NCBI GenBank assembly: GCA_029288475.1
Contig: JARIHA010000084.1
Coordinates: 1 to 6,450, forward strand
Reading direction: 5' to 3'
Length of the DNA stretch: 6,450 bases
DNA from: Candidatus Tayloriibacteriota bacterium
Lineage (GTDB): Bacteria > Patescibacteriota > Minisyncoccia > Phycocordibacterales > JARIHA01
In this document: positions 1-5,157 of the stretch, piece after piece
Position numbering within the stretch: position 1 is the first letter of the stretch
How the letters are laid out: each line of letters starts with the position of its first letter
The notes under the pieces: generated by a model
What the model was told of the DNA's origin: nothing
The model's database searches: none
The model's input: only the letters and a program-made list of their open reading frames with translations
Position numbers and translations under genes: made by a program

Positions 1-320
1 CTGTAGGGTCTCAATCCAATCTTTTTTAAAAATTCTTCCGCTTTTTCAAAACTATCCACTTCAAGTTCCAACTCATACATTCCGTCCGCCGATAGAGCTT
101 CCTGCTGTTTGTATGACATCTTAACTATTGACTCTTTTGCACTGGACCTTCTCAATCGAACAAATCGCTGTTGTTCTCTCCATTTAAGTTCAGTATCATA
201 GACTATCAATTCTTCAAGCAAAACTTCACCCATGTCATGAGCTCCAAGTGATTTCAGCTTCTTTATCAATTCTTCTTTATTGATCTCCAAAAAACGACAT
301 TCAATTTCTCGGGTATTCAT
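1..320 (-). CDS. CYTH-domain protein (class IV adenylate cyclase / thiamine-triphosphatase-like), 3' part missing
   Basis: The ATG is at 318-320 and 106 residues are visible before the frame runs off the left edge without a stop, so the C-terminus is missing. The N-terminus reads MNTREIECRFLEI. It carries the CYTH signature ExExK as E5-x-E7-x-R9, with Arg in place of Lys. A basic strand follows (R52, R55, R57, R58 in QRFVRLRRS), then a Lys-rich strand (K68, K71) and an alternating acidic strand (E83, E85, E87 in YELELEV). This is the expected order of tunnel strands. CYTH enzymes bind a triphosphate and a divalent metal inside a beta tunnel; members include CyaB-type adenylate cyclases, thiamine triphosphatases and tripolyphosphatases. 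The substrate cannot be told from this part. The protein is probably cytosolic. The start lies 10 bases after the stop of the swivelling-domain remnant, and no clear Shine-Dalgarno is present. Confidence 0.85.
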   Translation of the reverse strand, partial: MNTREIECRFLEINKEELIKKLKSLGAHDMGEVLLEELIVYDTELKWREQQRFVRLRRSSAKESIVKMSYKQQEALSADGMYELELEVDSFEKAEEFLKKIGLRPY

Positions 321-330
321 TGAATTGAAT

Positions 331-390
331 TTAATTTATTATTCTCACAATCCCTTTCTCCGCGTCCACTTCCACCAGATCGCCGTCCAT
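331..390 (-). pseudogene. C-terminal remnant of a PEP-utilising (swivelling phosphohistidine) domain gene
   Basis: Read on the minus strand from the ATG at 390, the 19 codons encode M then DGDLVEVDAEKGIVRIIN and a TAA stop. The 18 residues after Met match the C-terminus of the swivelling-domain protein encoded at 5158-6450 (DGDEIEVDATAGMVRIIN) at 13 of 18 positions, and both end in IIN followed by TAA. The DNA of the two 60-base segments agrees at about 42 of 60 positions, so this is an old paralogue rather than a recent copy. Upstream of the ATG the frame stays open, but the expected part of the domain (catalytic-His motif GGxxSH and the KIPCLV strand) is absent and the deformylase gene begins instead. 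It is most simply the stump of a gene that once preceded the CYTH gene. It could instead be expressed as a tiny peptide: a weak -10-like TAATAT at 398-403 sits 7 bases before the ATG. Confidence 0.7.
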
Positions 391-419
391 TGACACAATA
401 TTACAATAGAAAGGGGTTT

Positions 420-1049
420 TTATAAAACTGACCTATTTCCACCCTTGATCTCCTCCCATTTCTTGCGAGGGCACTTGTCGGGCCAGTTTCTCCAGGCCTG
501 CTGATTGCGATACTGAGGATAATCTTCTTTTTCCACCCAATGAAGCTTTTCGTCATCTGTTATATGGTCAATAAAAACCTTTCCATTTAAGTGATCGATT
601 TCGTGCTGAATTATCCTCGCGGTATAGCCTGCGTATTCTTCTTGGATCAAGATACCATCTTTCGTATAGGCTTCGAGCTTAATACGCGTCGGGCGTGAGA
701 CAATTCCACTGACGCGGCTGGTGGAATAGCATCCTTCATACCAATCATTTTTTTCTTCGGAACTAGCAACGATCTCTGGATTAAGATAAAGTCGCAAATC
801 GCCAACTTTCCCTTTACCGTCAGCGATCACATCGACCAAGATAATTCTTTTTGAAATACCAATTTGCGGAGCGGCCAATCCAACCAGAAGAGGCTTCTTT
901 TCGTCTTTTTGTTCACCATAAGCAGTTTCGAACATTTCCTCGATGGCTTTTTTTGTTTCTTGCGATTGAAATTCAGAAAAAACGATAGGCTCTGCGATCT
1001 GAAGTAAAATCGAACTGTCGGGAGGAACAAATTTGGTTAATTTTATCAT
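420..1049 (-). CDS. def: Peptide deformylase
   Basis: This 209-residue protein shows all three deformylase motifs in order: GLAAPQIG at residues 57-64, EGCYS at 105-109 and QHEIDHL at 148-154. By family knowledge Cys107, His149 and His153 hold the catalytic metal and Glu150 is the general base. The enzyme removes the formyl group from the N-terminal methionine of new proteins at the ribosome exit. Three things are odd. The first glycine of the usual GxGLAAPQ is Leu55, motif 2 reads EGCYS rather than the common EGCLS, and about 45 residues follow the HEIDHL helix as a charged, Trp-rich tail (WRNWPDKCPRKKWEEIKGG). The ATG at 1047-1049 shares one base with the stop of the upstream membrane-protein gene (TGATG), so translational coupling is likely. 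After its stop come 29 bases and then the swivelling-domain remnant. Confidence 0.93.
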   Translation of the reverse strand: MIKLTKFVPPDSSILLQIAEPIVFSEFQSQETKKAIEEMFETAYGEQKDEKKPLLVGLAAPQIGISKRIILVDVIADGKGKVGDLRLYLNPEIVASSEEKNDWYEGCYSTSRVSGIVSRPTRIKLEAYTKDGILIQEEYAGYTARIIQHEIDHLNGKVFIDHITDDEKLHWVEKEDYPQYRNQQAWRNWPDKCPRKKWEEIKGGNRSVL

Positions 1050-1390
1050 CAGCTGATTTTATGGTTTAACGTTTCCACCGATCTCTTAATCGCAACAAAG
1101 CCGTAAGCCCAGAGAAACGGCAGCCAAAAGGGCATGATACCAAAGAGTGAATTTCTAGCGAATGTCTCCACACCAGTGGCAATAAAAATATATTCAAAAA
1201 CAGTCATCATAACGAAACCAAAAAACAAGGCAAGAACATCAGTTCGAGTAAAATCAATAATTCGTAAGGAGAAGACAATAACCACAAGATAAAGTAGCGC
1301 CAAAACATAGTCATTTTTTACTAAGGGAATCAACGCAATCATAAGAAGGACTGGAATCGCGTAGAGAACAATAGTAAATGTCTTTTGCAT
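1049..1390 (-). CDS. Small four-helix integral membrane protein of unknown function
   Basis: The ATG at 1388-1390 gives a 113-residue protein starting MQKTFTIVLYAIPV. I prefer this start because the frame extends upstream only to a TTG at 1507 through a non-hydrophobic stretch with no sign of coding, and because a -10 box sits just before the ATG. Hydrophobic segments lie at about residues 5-23, 28-46, 51-72 and 83-101. They are separated by short charged loops (VKND, DFTRTD, ETFARN) and followed by a positive tail starting at IKR. The last helix contains the aromatic and proline-rich stretch FGIMPFWLPFLWAYGF. I do not recognise the family. The stop overlaps the deformylase ATG, so the two genes are co-transcribed and probably coupled, though a functional tie to deformylation is not evident. 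Confidence 0.75.
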   Translation of the reverse strand: MQKTFTIVLYAIPVLLMIALIPLVKNDYVLALLYLVVIVFSLRIIDFTRTDVLALFFGFVMMTVFEYIFIATGVETFARNSLFGIMPFWLPFLWAYGFVAIKRSVETLNHKIS

Positions 1391-1396
1391 ACAGTA

Positions 1397-1425
1397 AGTA
1401 TAGCCGACTTCTCTGCCTTTGAGAA
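1397..1425 (-). promoter_or_regulatory. Candidate promoter for the membrane protein-deformylase operon, possibly leaderless
   Basis: On the minus strand TATACT (1402-1397) is a good -10 box. TTCTCA (1425-1420) is a weak -35 box, 4 of 6 to TTGACA, at 17 bases spacing. The -10 box ends six bases before the ATG at 1390, so transcription would begin at or next to the start codon and give a leaderless mRNA. This agrees with the lack of a Shine-Dalgarno sequence. Confidence 0.45.
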
Positions 1426-1453
1426 CTTGGCTGAATAATCTCAACACTTCAAT

Positions 1454-1481
1454 TTGACTATTACACAAAGTGTGATATACA
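1454..1481 (+). promoter_or_regulatory. Candidate sigma70-type promoter for the secreted-protein gene
   Basis: TTGACT at 1454-1459 matches the -35 consensus at 5 of 6 bases. After 16 bases comes TATACA at 1476-1481, preceded by TG at 1473-1474, which makes an extended -10 (TGnTATA). The predicted start of transcription near 1488 leaves a leader of about 45 bases before the ATG at 1532. The site lies in the 141-base divergent region, facing away from the membrane-protein promoter. Confidence 0.5.
1463..1473. repeat. Short palindrome in the promoter spacer (possible operator)
   Basis: ACACAAAGTGT is a perfect 4-base inverted repeat around AAA. It sits exactly between the -35 and -10 boxes of the plus-strand promoter, where a repressor would block polymerase. 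It is short enough to occur by chance, and no regulator gene is visible in the window. Confidence 0.25.
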
Positions 1482-1492
1482 AGAGCAGGTAT

Positions 1493-1507
1493 TTGCCATA
1501 AAGGCAA
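1493..1507 (+). repeat. Small hairpin in the 5' leader of the secreted-protein gene
   Basis: TTGCC and GGCAA form a 5-base-pair stem around the loop ATAAA, just after the predicted transcription start and about 25 bases before the ATG. It could protect the mRNA 5' end or affect translation. It is weak and may be chance. Confidence 0.2.
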
Positions 1508-1531
1508 TAGTAGTAAACTTGAAATCGAAAT

Positions 1532-2470
1532 ATGAAAACCATCCTGACCATCCTACTTCTCAGTGGCCTGATTCTGCCCGTACATTCGATGCCTCCGCTT
1601 CCGCTCTCATTTCCACCGCTTCCGGCGGTGGCAAAAAATCCGGTGTTCAAGAAGAAAACCTCTTCAACACCGCAAACGAGCACGGTCGCTGCCGCGTCTA
1701 TGACAACATCTGCGGTCACGAGCGAAAGCTTGCTCAATGACCCGCCGGTCAACAGTTGCAGTGTCCTTCCCCCGTTTACCAGTCCGCTGTGGATCACCCA
1801 AAACATTCCGGGTCACAGTTTGCCATGGGGGACGGACAATGTCAGCATTACCAAGACAAACGGGCCCGGTGCCCAGTCTTACCCAGGGATCCAGATGCCG
1901 GCCGCTTATATCGGCTCGACGATCTATATCGTTTGCACGAACGATGTTGACAGCTACGGCAATTCCATGGCTCACCAACTTGGCTTCCGCTTTGAGTTTG
2001 ATAAGGATGTACCAGGAGATGTATTCAAATGCAGCGTAGCTTCTCTTCCTGGTGACGATGGCATCTTCCACACCAATCTGTCTGCATCCACCTTGTGGAC
2101 AATGGCTACCTGCATAATTCCGCCGTTCCCACCAGGAGTGTCGAATATGATTCTATCCTTCACCGTGTATAAATCATCGACGCACGCCAACGCAGGTCCG
2201 ACAGGGTTTCTTGACCCGTACATAACCTGGTGCAAGATCAGCGGCCCATTGCCCGTCGTTGGAGATTTCCAGGTGAAGATGAGTGGGGGCAAGCCACGGC
2301 TAGAATGGAATGCGGCCATCTACACAACGAATATTTACCATCTTCTTTCTGGACCGACGCCGCTTGGCCCCTATACTCTCAACAAAAGTCCAGTAACTGT
2401 GTCAAACACCACCGCATACGTTTCAATCGGTACGATGACGAACCGACAATATTTTAAATTGTCGCGCTAG
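1532..2470 (+). CDS. Secreted protein with Ser/Thr/Pro-rich linker and C-terminal beta-sandwich-like domain, function unknown
   Basis: This 312-residue protein begins with a Sec signal peptide: MKT, a hydrophobic core ILTILLLSGLILPV, and a likely cleavage after VHS at residue 19. There is no lipobox. Residues 20-70 are low complexity, rich in Pro, Ala, Ser and Thr, as in an extracellular linker. Residues 75-240 contain five cysteines (76, 135, 167, 194, 234) and look beta-rich (SxxW, YIxxTNDxD and FRFEFD segments). Residues 243-312 have the pattern of Fn3-like C-terminal modules common in secreted environmental bacterial proteins: LEWN, then a Tyr-containing strand ending LLSGPTPLGPYT, finishing QYFKLSR. 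There is no C-terminal membrane anchor or sorting motif, so it is probably released or held by its own domains. It is the only plus-strand gene and is markedly richer in GC (40 of 60 bases in 1861-1920 against 23 of 60 in 5161-5220), which suggests different ancestry. It carries its own promoter and terminator. Confidence 0.85.
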   Translation: MKTILTILLLSGLILPVHSMPPLPLSFPPLPAVAKNPVFKKKTSSTPQTSTVAAASMTTSAVTSESLLNDPPVNSCSVLPPFTSPLWITQNIPGHSLPWGTDNVSITKTNGPGAQSYPGIQMPAAYIGSTIYIVCTNDVDSYGNSMAHQLGFRFEFDKDVPGDVFKCSVASLPGDDGIFHTNLSASTLWTMATCIIPPFPPGVSNMILSFTVYKSSTHANAGPTGFLDPYITWCKISGPLPVVGDFQVKMSGGKPRLEWNAAIYTTNIYHLLSGPTPLGPYTLNKSPVTVSNTTAYVSIGTMTNRQYFKLSR

Positions 2471-2491
2471 AAACCGATCAGCAAAATCATG

Positions 2492-2522
2492 AGCCCCGAC
2501 TTCTAAAGTCGGGGCTTTTTTT
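2492..2522 (+). terminator. Intrinsic terminator of the secreted-protein gene
   Basis: AGCCCCGACTT (2492-2502) pairs with AAGTCGGGGCT (2506-2516) to form an 11-base-pair, GC-rich stem with a CTA loop, followed by a run of seven T (2516-2522). It starts 21 bases after the stop of the plus-strand gene. On the minus strand no T-run follows the stem, so it is oriented for plus-strand transcripts. Its T-run overlaps the stop codon of the converging VOC gene. Confidence 0.92.
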
Positions 2523-2892
2523 ATTTTACTTTATGAAGTCCAATAGTATTTCCTTCACTATCAGTCAGCCATGAAATATATCCCCACTCGCCGATATCTT
2601 TTTTGTTTAAGACAATAGTACTGCCCATGCCTTTGGCCCGTTCAAGCGCTCCATCCATATCTGGGCAAGTAAAATAGATCACTACCCCGCGGGAGTTCAC
2701 ATCATAGCCGGTGCCCTGCATGAGCGCACCCGACGCTCCTTTTGCACCATCATTCATAGGAAACCACACCATTTTGTAGTCTGGTACATCCTGACGCTTC
2801 AGCGTTATACCCAAGAGCTTTTCATAAAAATTCTTTGCCCGATCAATGTCATTGACCGGTATCTCAAACCAACCGACTGGATTGTAGTTCAT
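2521..2892 (-). CDS. VOC-superfamily (glyoxalase/bleomycin-resistance/dioxygenase fold) protein
   Basis: A 123-residue single-domain protein with the two beta-alpha-beta-beta-beta modules typical of small VOC proteins. The first starts VGWFEIPVNDIDRAKNFYEK (residues 6-25), the usual 'FEIPV.D..RA..FY' opening. The second begins VVIYFTCPDMDGALERAK (70-87) and ends in DSEGNTIGLH (111-120), the usual 'D.eGN.igL' close. It most resembles the COG3324-like group of predicted lactoylglutathione-lyase relatives. Candidate metal or ligand positions are Glu10 and His120, but substrate and even enzymatic activity cannot be inferred from sequence. The length is normal for a single VOC domain. The gene has a perfect TATAAT box upstream, so it can be transcribed on its own although it follows the 164-residue gene closely. 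Its stop codon overlaps the T-run of the converging terminator. Confidence 0.9.
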   Translation of the reverse strand: MNYNPVGWFEIPVNDIDRAKNFYEKLLGITLKRQDVPDYKMVWFPMNDGAKGASGALMQGTGYDVNSRGVVIYFTCPDMDGALERAKGMGSTIVLNKKDIGEWGYISWLTDSEGNTIGLHKVK

Positions 2893-2917
2893 AAAATAAA
2901 TGCTTAGTAATAAGTTA

Positions 2918-2945
2918 ATTATACCTTAAGCTTCTGCCGGTACAA
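2918..2945 (-). promoter_or_regulatory. Candidate promoter of the VOC gene
   Basis: TATAAT on the minus strand (2923-2918) is a perfect -10 box, 25 bases before the VOC ATG. The best -35 is poor (TTGTAC, 2945-2940, 16 bases away) and lies inside the 3' end of the upstream gene. The predicted leader is about 18 bases. Confidence 0.4.
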
Positions 2946-3420
2946 TTTTACCCTTGAGAAGTTCCAAAAATTCTTCACGGCAATCTTTTTGATTGACCGC
3001 CTTCAAATGAAGGATCGGGTAACACTCGGGCGTATATTCATAATGTCCTCGTATTTCTCCGTCTTCAAAAATTCGAATGTGATACTGATAGGTAAACCCG
3101 ACAAGCCGACGTAGACTGATCAGCTCTCCATCATCCTTCCACGCAATAAAATGGTTTCCGTACCCATGAGAAATAAGAAACTCAATCACTTCCTTAACAG
3201 ACTGACCAGGAGCTATTTTTCCCAAGAGAAAATTCTGCCGACCGGAATGCGAGACAATACCCAAGGCCAAGCTCGCGTCTCTTACGAAAGTATGAAGGGG
3301 CGTGTACACCTGCCAGAAACGATATTTGATACGGTTTTGAAGAGAGGATGGATACCCTACCTTTGAGTAAGGCAGAACGGTCTCCAAATCGCCTATTGTA
3401 TGGTAACTATCAGAGTTCAT
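2926..3420 (-). CDS. Hypothetical protein, 164 residues
   Basis: I do not recognise this family. The ATG is at 3418-3420 and the TAA stop at 2926-2928. There is no signal peptide or membrane segment, so it is probably cytosolic. The first 60 residues are polar and basic with many aromatics (KYRFWQVYTPLHTF). Then comes what looks like a compact alpha/beta unit: a helix at SVKEVIEFLISHGYG (74-88), a strand-turn-strand at HFIAWKDDGELISLRRLV (90-107), and a second hairpin at YQYHIRIFEDGEIRGHYEYT (111-130). The His, Arg and Tyr residues in the second hairpin could form a ligand or nucleic-acid surface; this is a guess. Codon use and composition match the neighbours. It lies 67 bases after the glycosylase-like gene. 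That gap has several TATA-like hexamers (TATACT 3462-3457, TACTAT 3439-3434) but no convincing -35, so it may be read from the upstream operon or from a weak promoter. Confidence 0.75.
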   Translation of the reverse strand: MNSDSYHTIGDLETVLPYSKVGYPSSLQNRIKYRFWQVYTPLHTFVRDASLALGIVSHSGRQNFLLGKIAPGQSVKEVIEFLISHGYGNHFIAWKDDGELISLRRLVGFTYQYHIRIFEDGEIRGHYEYTPECYPILHLKAVNQKDCREEFLELLKGKIVPAEA

Positions 3421-3487
3421 AATTTACTATGAAATAGTACCAGAATATTCTCATTGAGTATAGGGAGACTATAGCACTAAAGATCAG

Positions 3488-4234
3488 TTACAGAGTAAAA
3501 ATAAATCCATTTCGGCTCCAAAACCAAAGTGGAGAATGCATATCTATAGGATCAATAGTACTTCCTTTCAAGAGTTGCCGCCAGCGTTCAGAAATCTGCT
3601 CTCTTGAAAGATTTTTTGCTTCTGTTTCAGTAATCACCTTTAAGCGAATCGAGCATTGAGTAATATGCGTATCAGGAGCAATATTAATATATTCACGATT
3701 CTTTATCTTTACTCCTCCATAGGTACTTAAAATAAATGACCAGTAATTAAAAATCTTTGGACCTGAAAGATATGGAAATCCTTTTTTAAAATCTTTCTGA
3801 ACAAGCTTTTTGAGTGTAAGAAAATCACTATTAGAAGAAGTAAATAAATTTTCCATGGTTCCCCACTCATTATTTATTGTCTTCGCAATAGTCCGCCAAG
3901 TTGTCACGTGTTTATTTGGCTGAAGTGCGAGCTTGTACTTCATCAGAGATTTTCTCACTTCTTCTTCAGACCTTACGCAGACATCCTTCATGTTAAATAC
4001 ATATCGTGTTTCAATATCCTCAAACGTTTTTAATGCCGCCTGCCAGAGGGCATAACTATCACGTTGATAATTAAGGGCCATAGGGAACGTAAAATATGCT
4101 AAACGAAATTCCTTTTCCTTCACGGAAAAAGCCGGATGAGAATCTTCAGGCATTTTTGTCTGCCCCAACTTGCCCGTCTGGTAGGCTTTTATAAGGCTAT
4201 TACATATTTCTAGAAAAACCGTATTCTCTTGCAT
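3488..4234 (-). CDS. Divergent HhH-GPD superfamily DNA glycosylase candidate (AGOG-like)
   Basis: A 248-residue soluble protein. Its plan resembles helix-hairpin-helix DNA glycosylases, especially archaeal 8-oxoguanine glycosylase (AGOG). An N-terminal helical part contains MALNYQRDSYALW (52-64), like AGOG's ALxSYxLxGxGExxW segment as I recall it. A hairpin-like FPYLSGPK ends in Lys160, the position of the Schiff-base lysine. INIAPDTHI (183-191) puts Asp188 and His190 where the family has its catalytic Asp (VDTH in endonuclease III). The 28-residue Lys-Asp spacing is longer than in endonuclease III (18) and near AGOG's 32. The C-terminal PIDMHSPLWFWSRNGF (229-244) resembles AGOG's final conserved helix. 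The endonuclease III iron-sulfur cysteines are absent. If correct, it removes damaged bases in base-excision repair. The assignment is by motif only and could be wrong. The ATG is 8 bases after the stop of the phosphatase-like gene, so the two share an operon. Confidence 0.6.
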   Translation of the reverse strand: MQENTVFLEICNSLIKAYQTGKLGQTKMPEDSHPAFSVKEKEFRLAYFTFPMALNYQRDSYALWQAALKTFEDIETRYVFNMKDVCVRSEEEVRKSLMKYKLALQPNKHVTTWRTIAKTINNEWGTMENLFTSSNSDFLTLKKLVQKDFKKGFPYLSGPKIFNYWSFILSTYGGVKIKNREYINIAPDTHITQCSIRLKVITETEAKNLSREQISERWRQLLKGSTIDPIDMHSPLWFWSRNGFIFTL

Positions 4235-4242
4235 TTTAATAA

Positions 4243-5145
4243 CTAATATATATCAGCTGGAACAGAATACTCTTTTCCTTTATAGGTAAATACTGCTCCA
4301 TCCTTAGTGACTGAAAGCTTGCCTGTCTCAGCCTGTTGAATGAACTCTGAATGAAAAAGCTTCTCAAAGTCTTTTGCGCTCACCTTTCCCTTATTTGCAA
4401 GATAAAGAGCGAGTGCATCAAGTTGCCAGCCGTGTCCTACCATTCCCACAAGAAGAGGCCTGTCACCGACAAATTTTTTGGCAAATTTCTGGAGACGATT
4501 TATCGCTTCTAGTTGAACCTCTGCTGTTTTTTGAGTTGACCTCGTAGTCTCTGTATCCGTTGCAACTGCAAACCACTCTTTTACCCCAGTAGACTCATCA
4601 ATACCTGTCTTACTTAAGATACTGTCACTGAATTCAGTATGCTTTCCTGTTTTTCTGTCTCGAAATTGCGGGCGTAAGCTTAATTCATTTAAAAAGAGCG
4701 GGTAAGCAAAGACAAGTTTCTTATCGGGATTCTCATCAATTATCTTTTGAAGATCATTCAATACAGAATCATTGTCCTGGCGAGCCTGCTCTCTTAATAC
4801 ATCAATATTTTTTCGAGTAAATACCTTGACCTTTAAATTACCTGCGTACTGCTGAGCCAATTCATTTCCTATCACTTCAGCAGTTTCTTTGGTTCGATCT
4901 TCTTCTGAAGATCCTCCAATAAAAAGAACAGATCTCTCGGTAGAATTTTCCACCATTGGCGCAAATTCTTCGCGCGCGGCTTTTCTAGCTTTTTCTACTC
5001 CTTCTTCAGTTATATGAGGATATTCTGTTGACGCAACATCTCCCTCTTGTGCACCAAGCCCGCTAATGCCATCAGAACGCTTCGTATGGCGTGAAAAAAT
5101 AAATGACCCGTCCCCTATTTCTTCATTCGGATTTTCGTACGACAT
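4243..5145 (-). CDS. Histidine phosphatase superfamily protein
   Basis: A 300-residue soluble protein with the branch-1 histidine-phosphatase landmarks in order. FSRHTKR (17-23) supplies Arg19 and the nucleophile His20, which would carry the phosphoryl group. ITEEGVEKAR (45-54) is the usual 'LTxxGxxQA' turn-helix. SSEEDRTKETAEVI (79-92) matches 'SxxxRxxxTA' and supplies Arg84. VGMVGHGWQLDAL (233-245) supplies the second catalytic His238. The family acts on phosphorylated sugars, nucleotides, proteins or phosphohistidine (SixA), and the substrate here is unknown. It is longer than SixA or cofactor-type mutases because of a 140-residue stretch between Arg84 and His238, including a polar segment at 160-205 and a ~60-residue C-terminal addition. 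The first catalytic motif is RHTKR rather than the common RHGxT/R. The ATG lies 12 bases after the swivelling-domain gene stop, without a Shine-Dalgarno, so co-transcription with it is expected. Confidence 0.8.
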   Translation of the reverse strand: MSYENPNEEIGDGSFIFSRHTKRSDGISGLGAQEGDVASTEYPHITEEGVEKARKAAREEFAPMVENSTERSVLFIGGSSEEDRTKETAEVIGNELAQQYAGNLKVKVFTRKNIDVLREQARQDNDSVLNDLQKIIDENPDKKLVFAYPLFLNELSLRPQFRDRKTGKHTEFSDSILSKTGIDESTGVKEWFAVATDTETTRSTQKTAEVQLEAINRLQKFAKKFVGDRPLLVGMVGHGWQLDALALYLANKGKVSAKDFEKLFHSEFIQQAETGKLSVTKDGAVFTYKGKEYSVPADIY

Positions 5146-5157
5146 AATATATTTAAA

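Noticed and set aside
1391..1507. 39-residue N-terminal extension of the membrane protein from a TTG at 1507
   Set aside because: The extension is not hydrophobic, uses a rare start and overlaps the divergent promoters. The ATG at 1390 starts directly before the first membrane helix.
1613..1631. Hairpin CCACCGC / GCGGTGG with a 5-base loop, followed by CAAAAAA
   Set aside because: It lies inside the secreted-protein coding region and has no T-run on the plus strand. It is most likely incidental in GC-rich low-complexity coding sequence.
1441..2319. Several open frames of 60-135 codons on both strands overlapping the secreted-protein gene
   Set aside because: They are side effects of the GC-rich composition. 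They lack signal peptides, motifs or start sites, and are Arg/Pro/Ser-rich in the way of out-of-frame translation.
3151..3366. Plus-strand frame opposite the 164-residue protein
   Set aside because: It is fully contained within a better-supported minus-strand gene and shows no recognisable domain or start signal.
3459..3468. TATAGGGAGA, identical to the 3' part of a T7 RNA polymerase promoter
   Set aside because: The upstream half of the T7 promoter does not match, no phage genes are nearby, and a 10-base match is compatible with chance.
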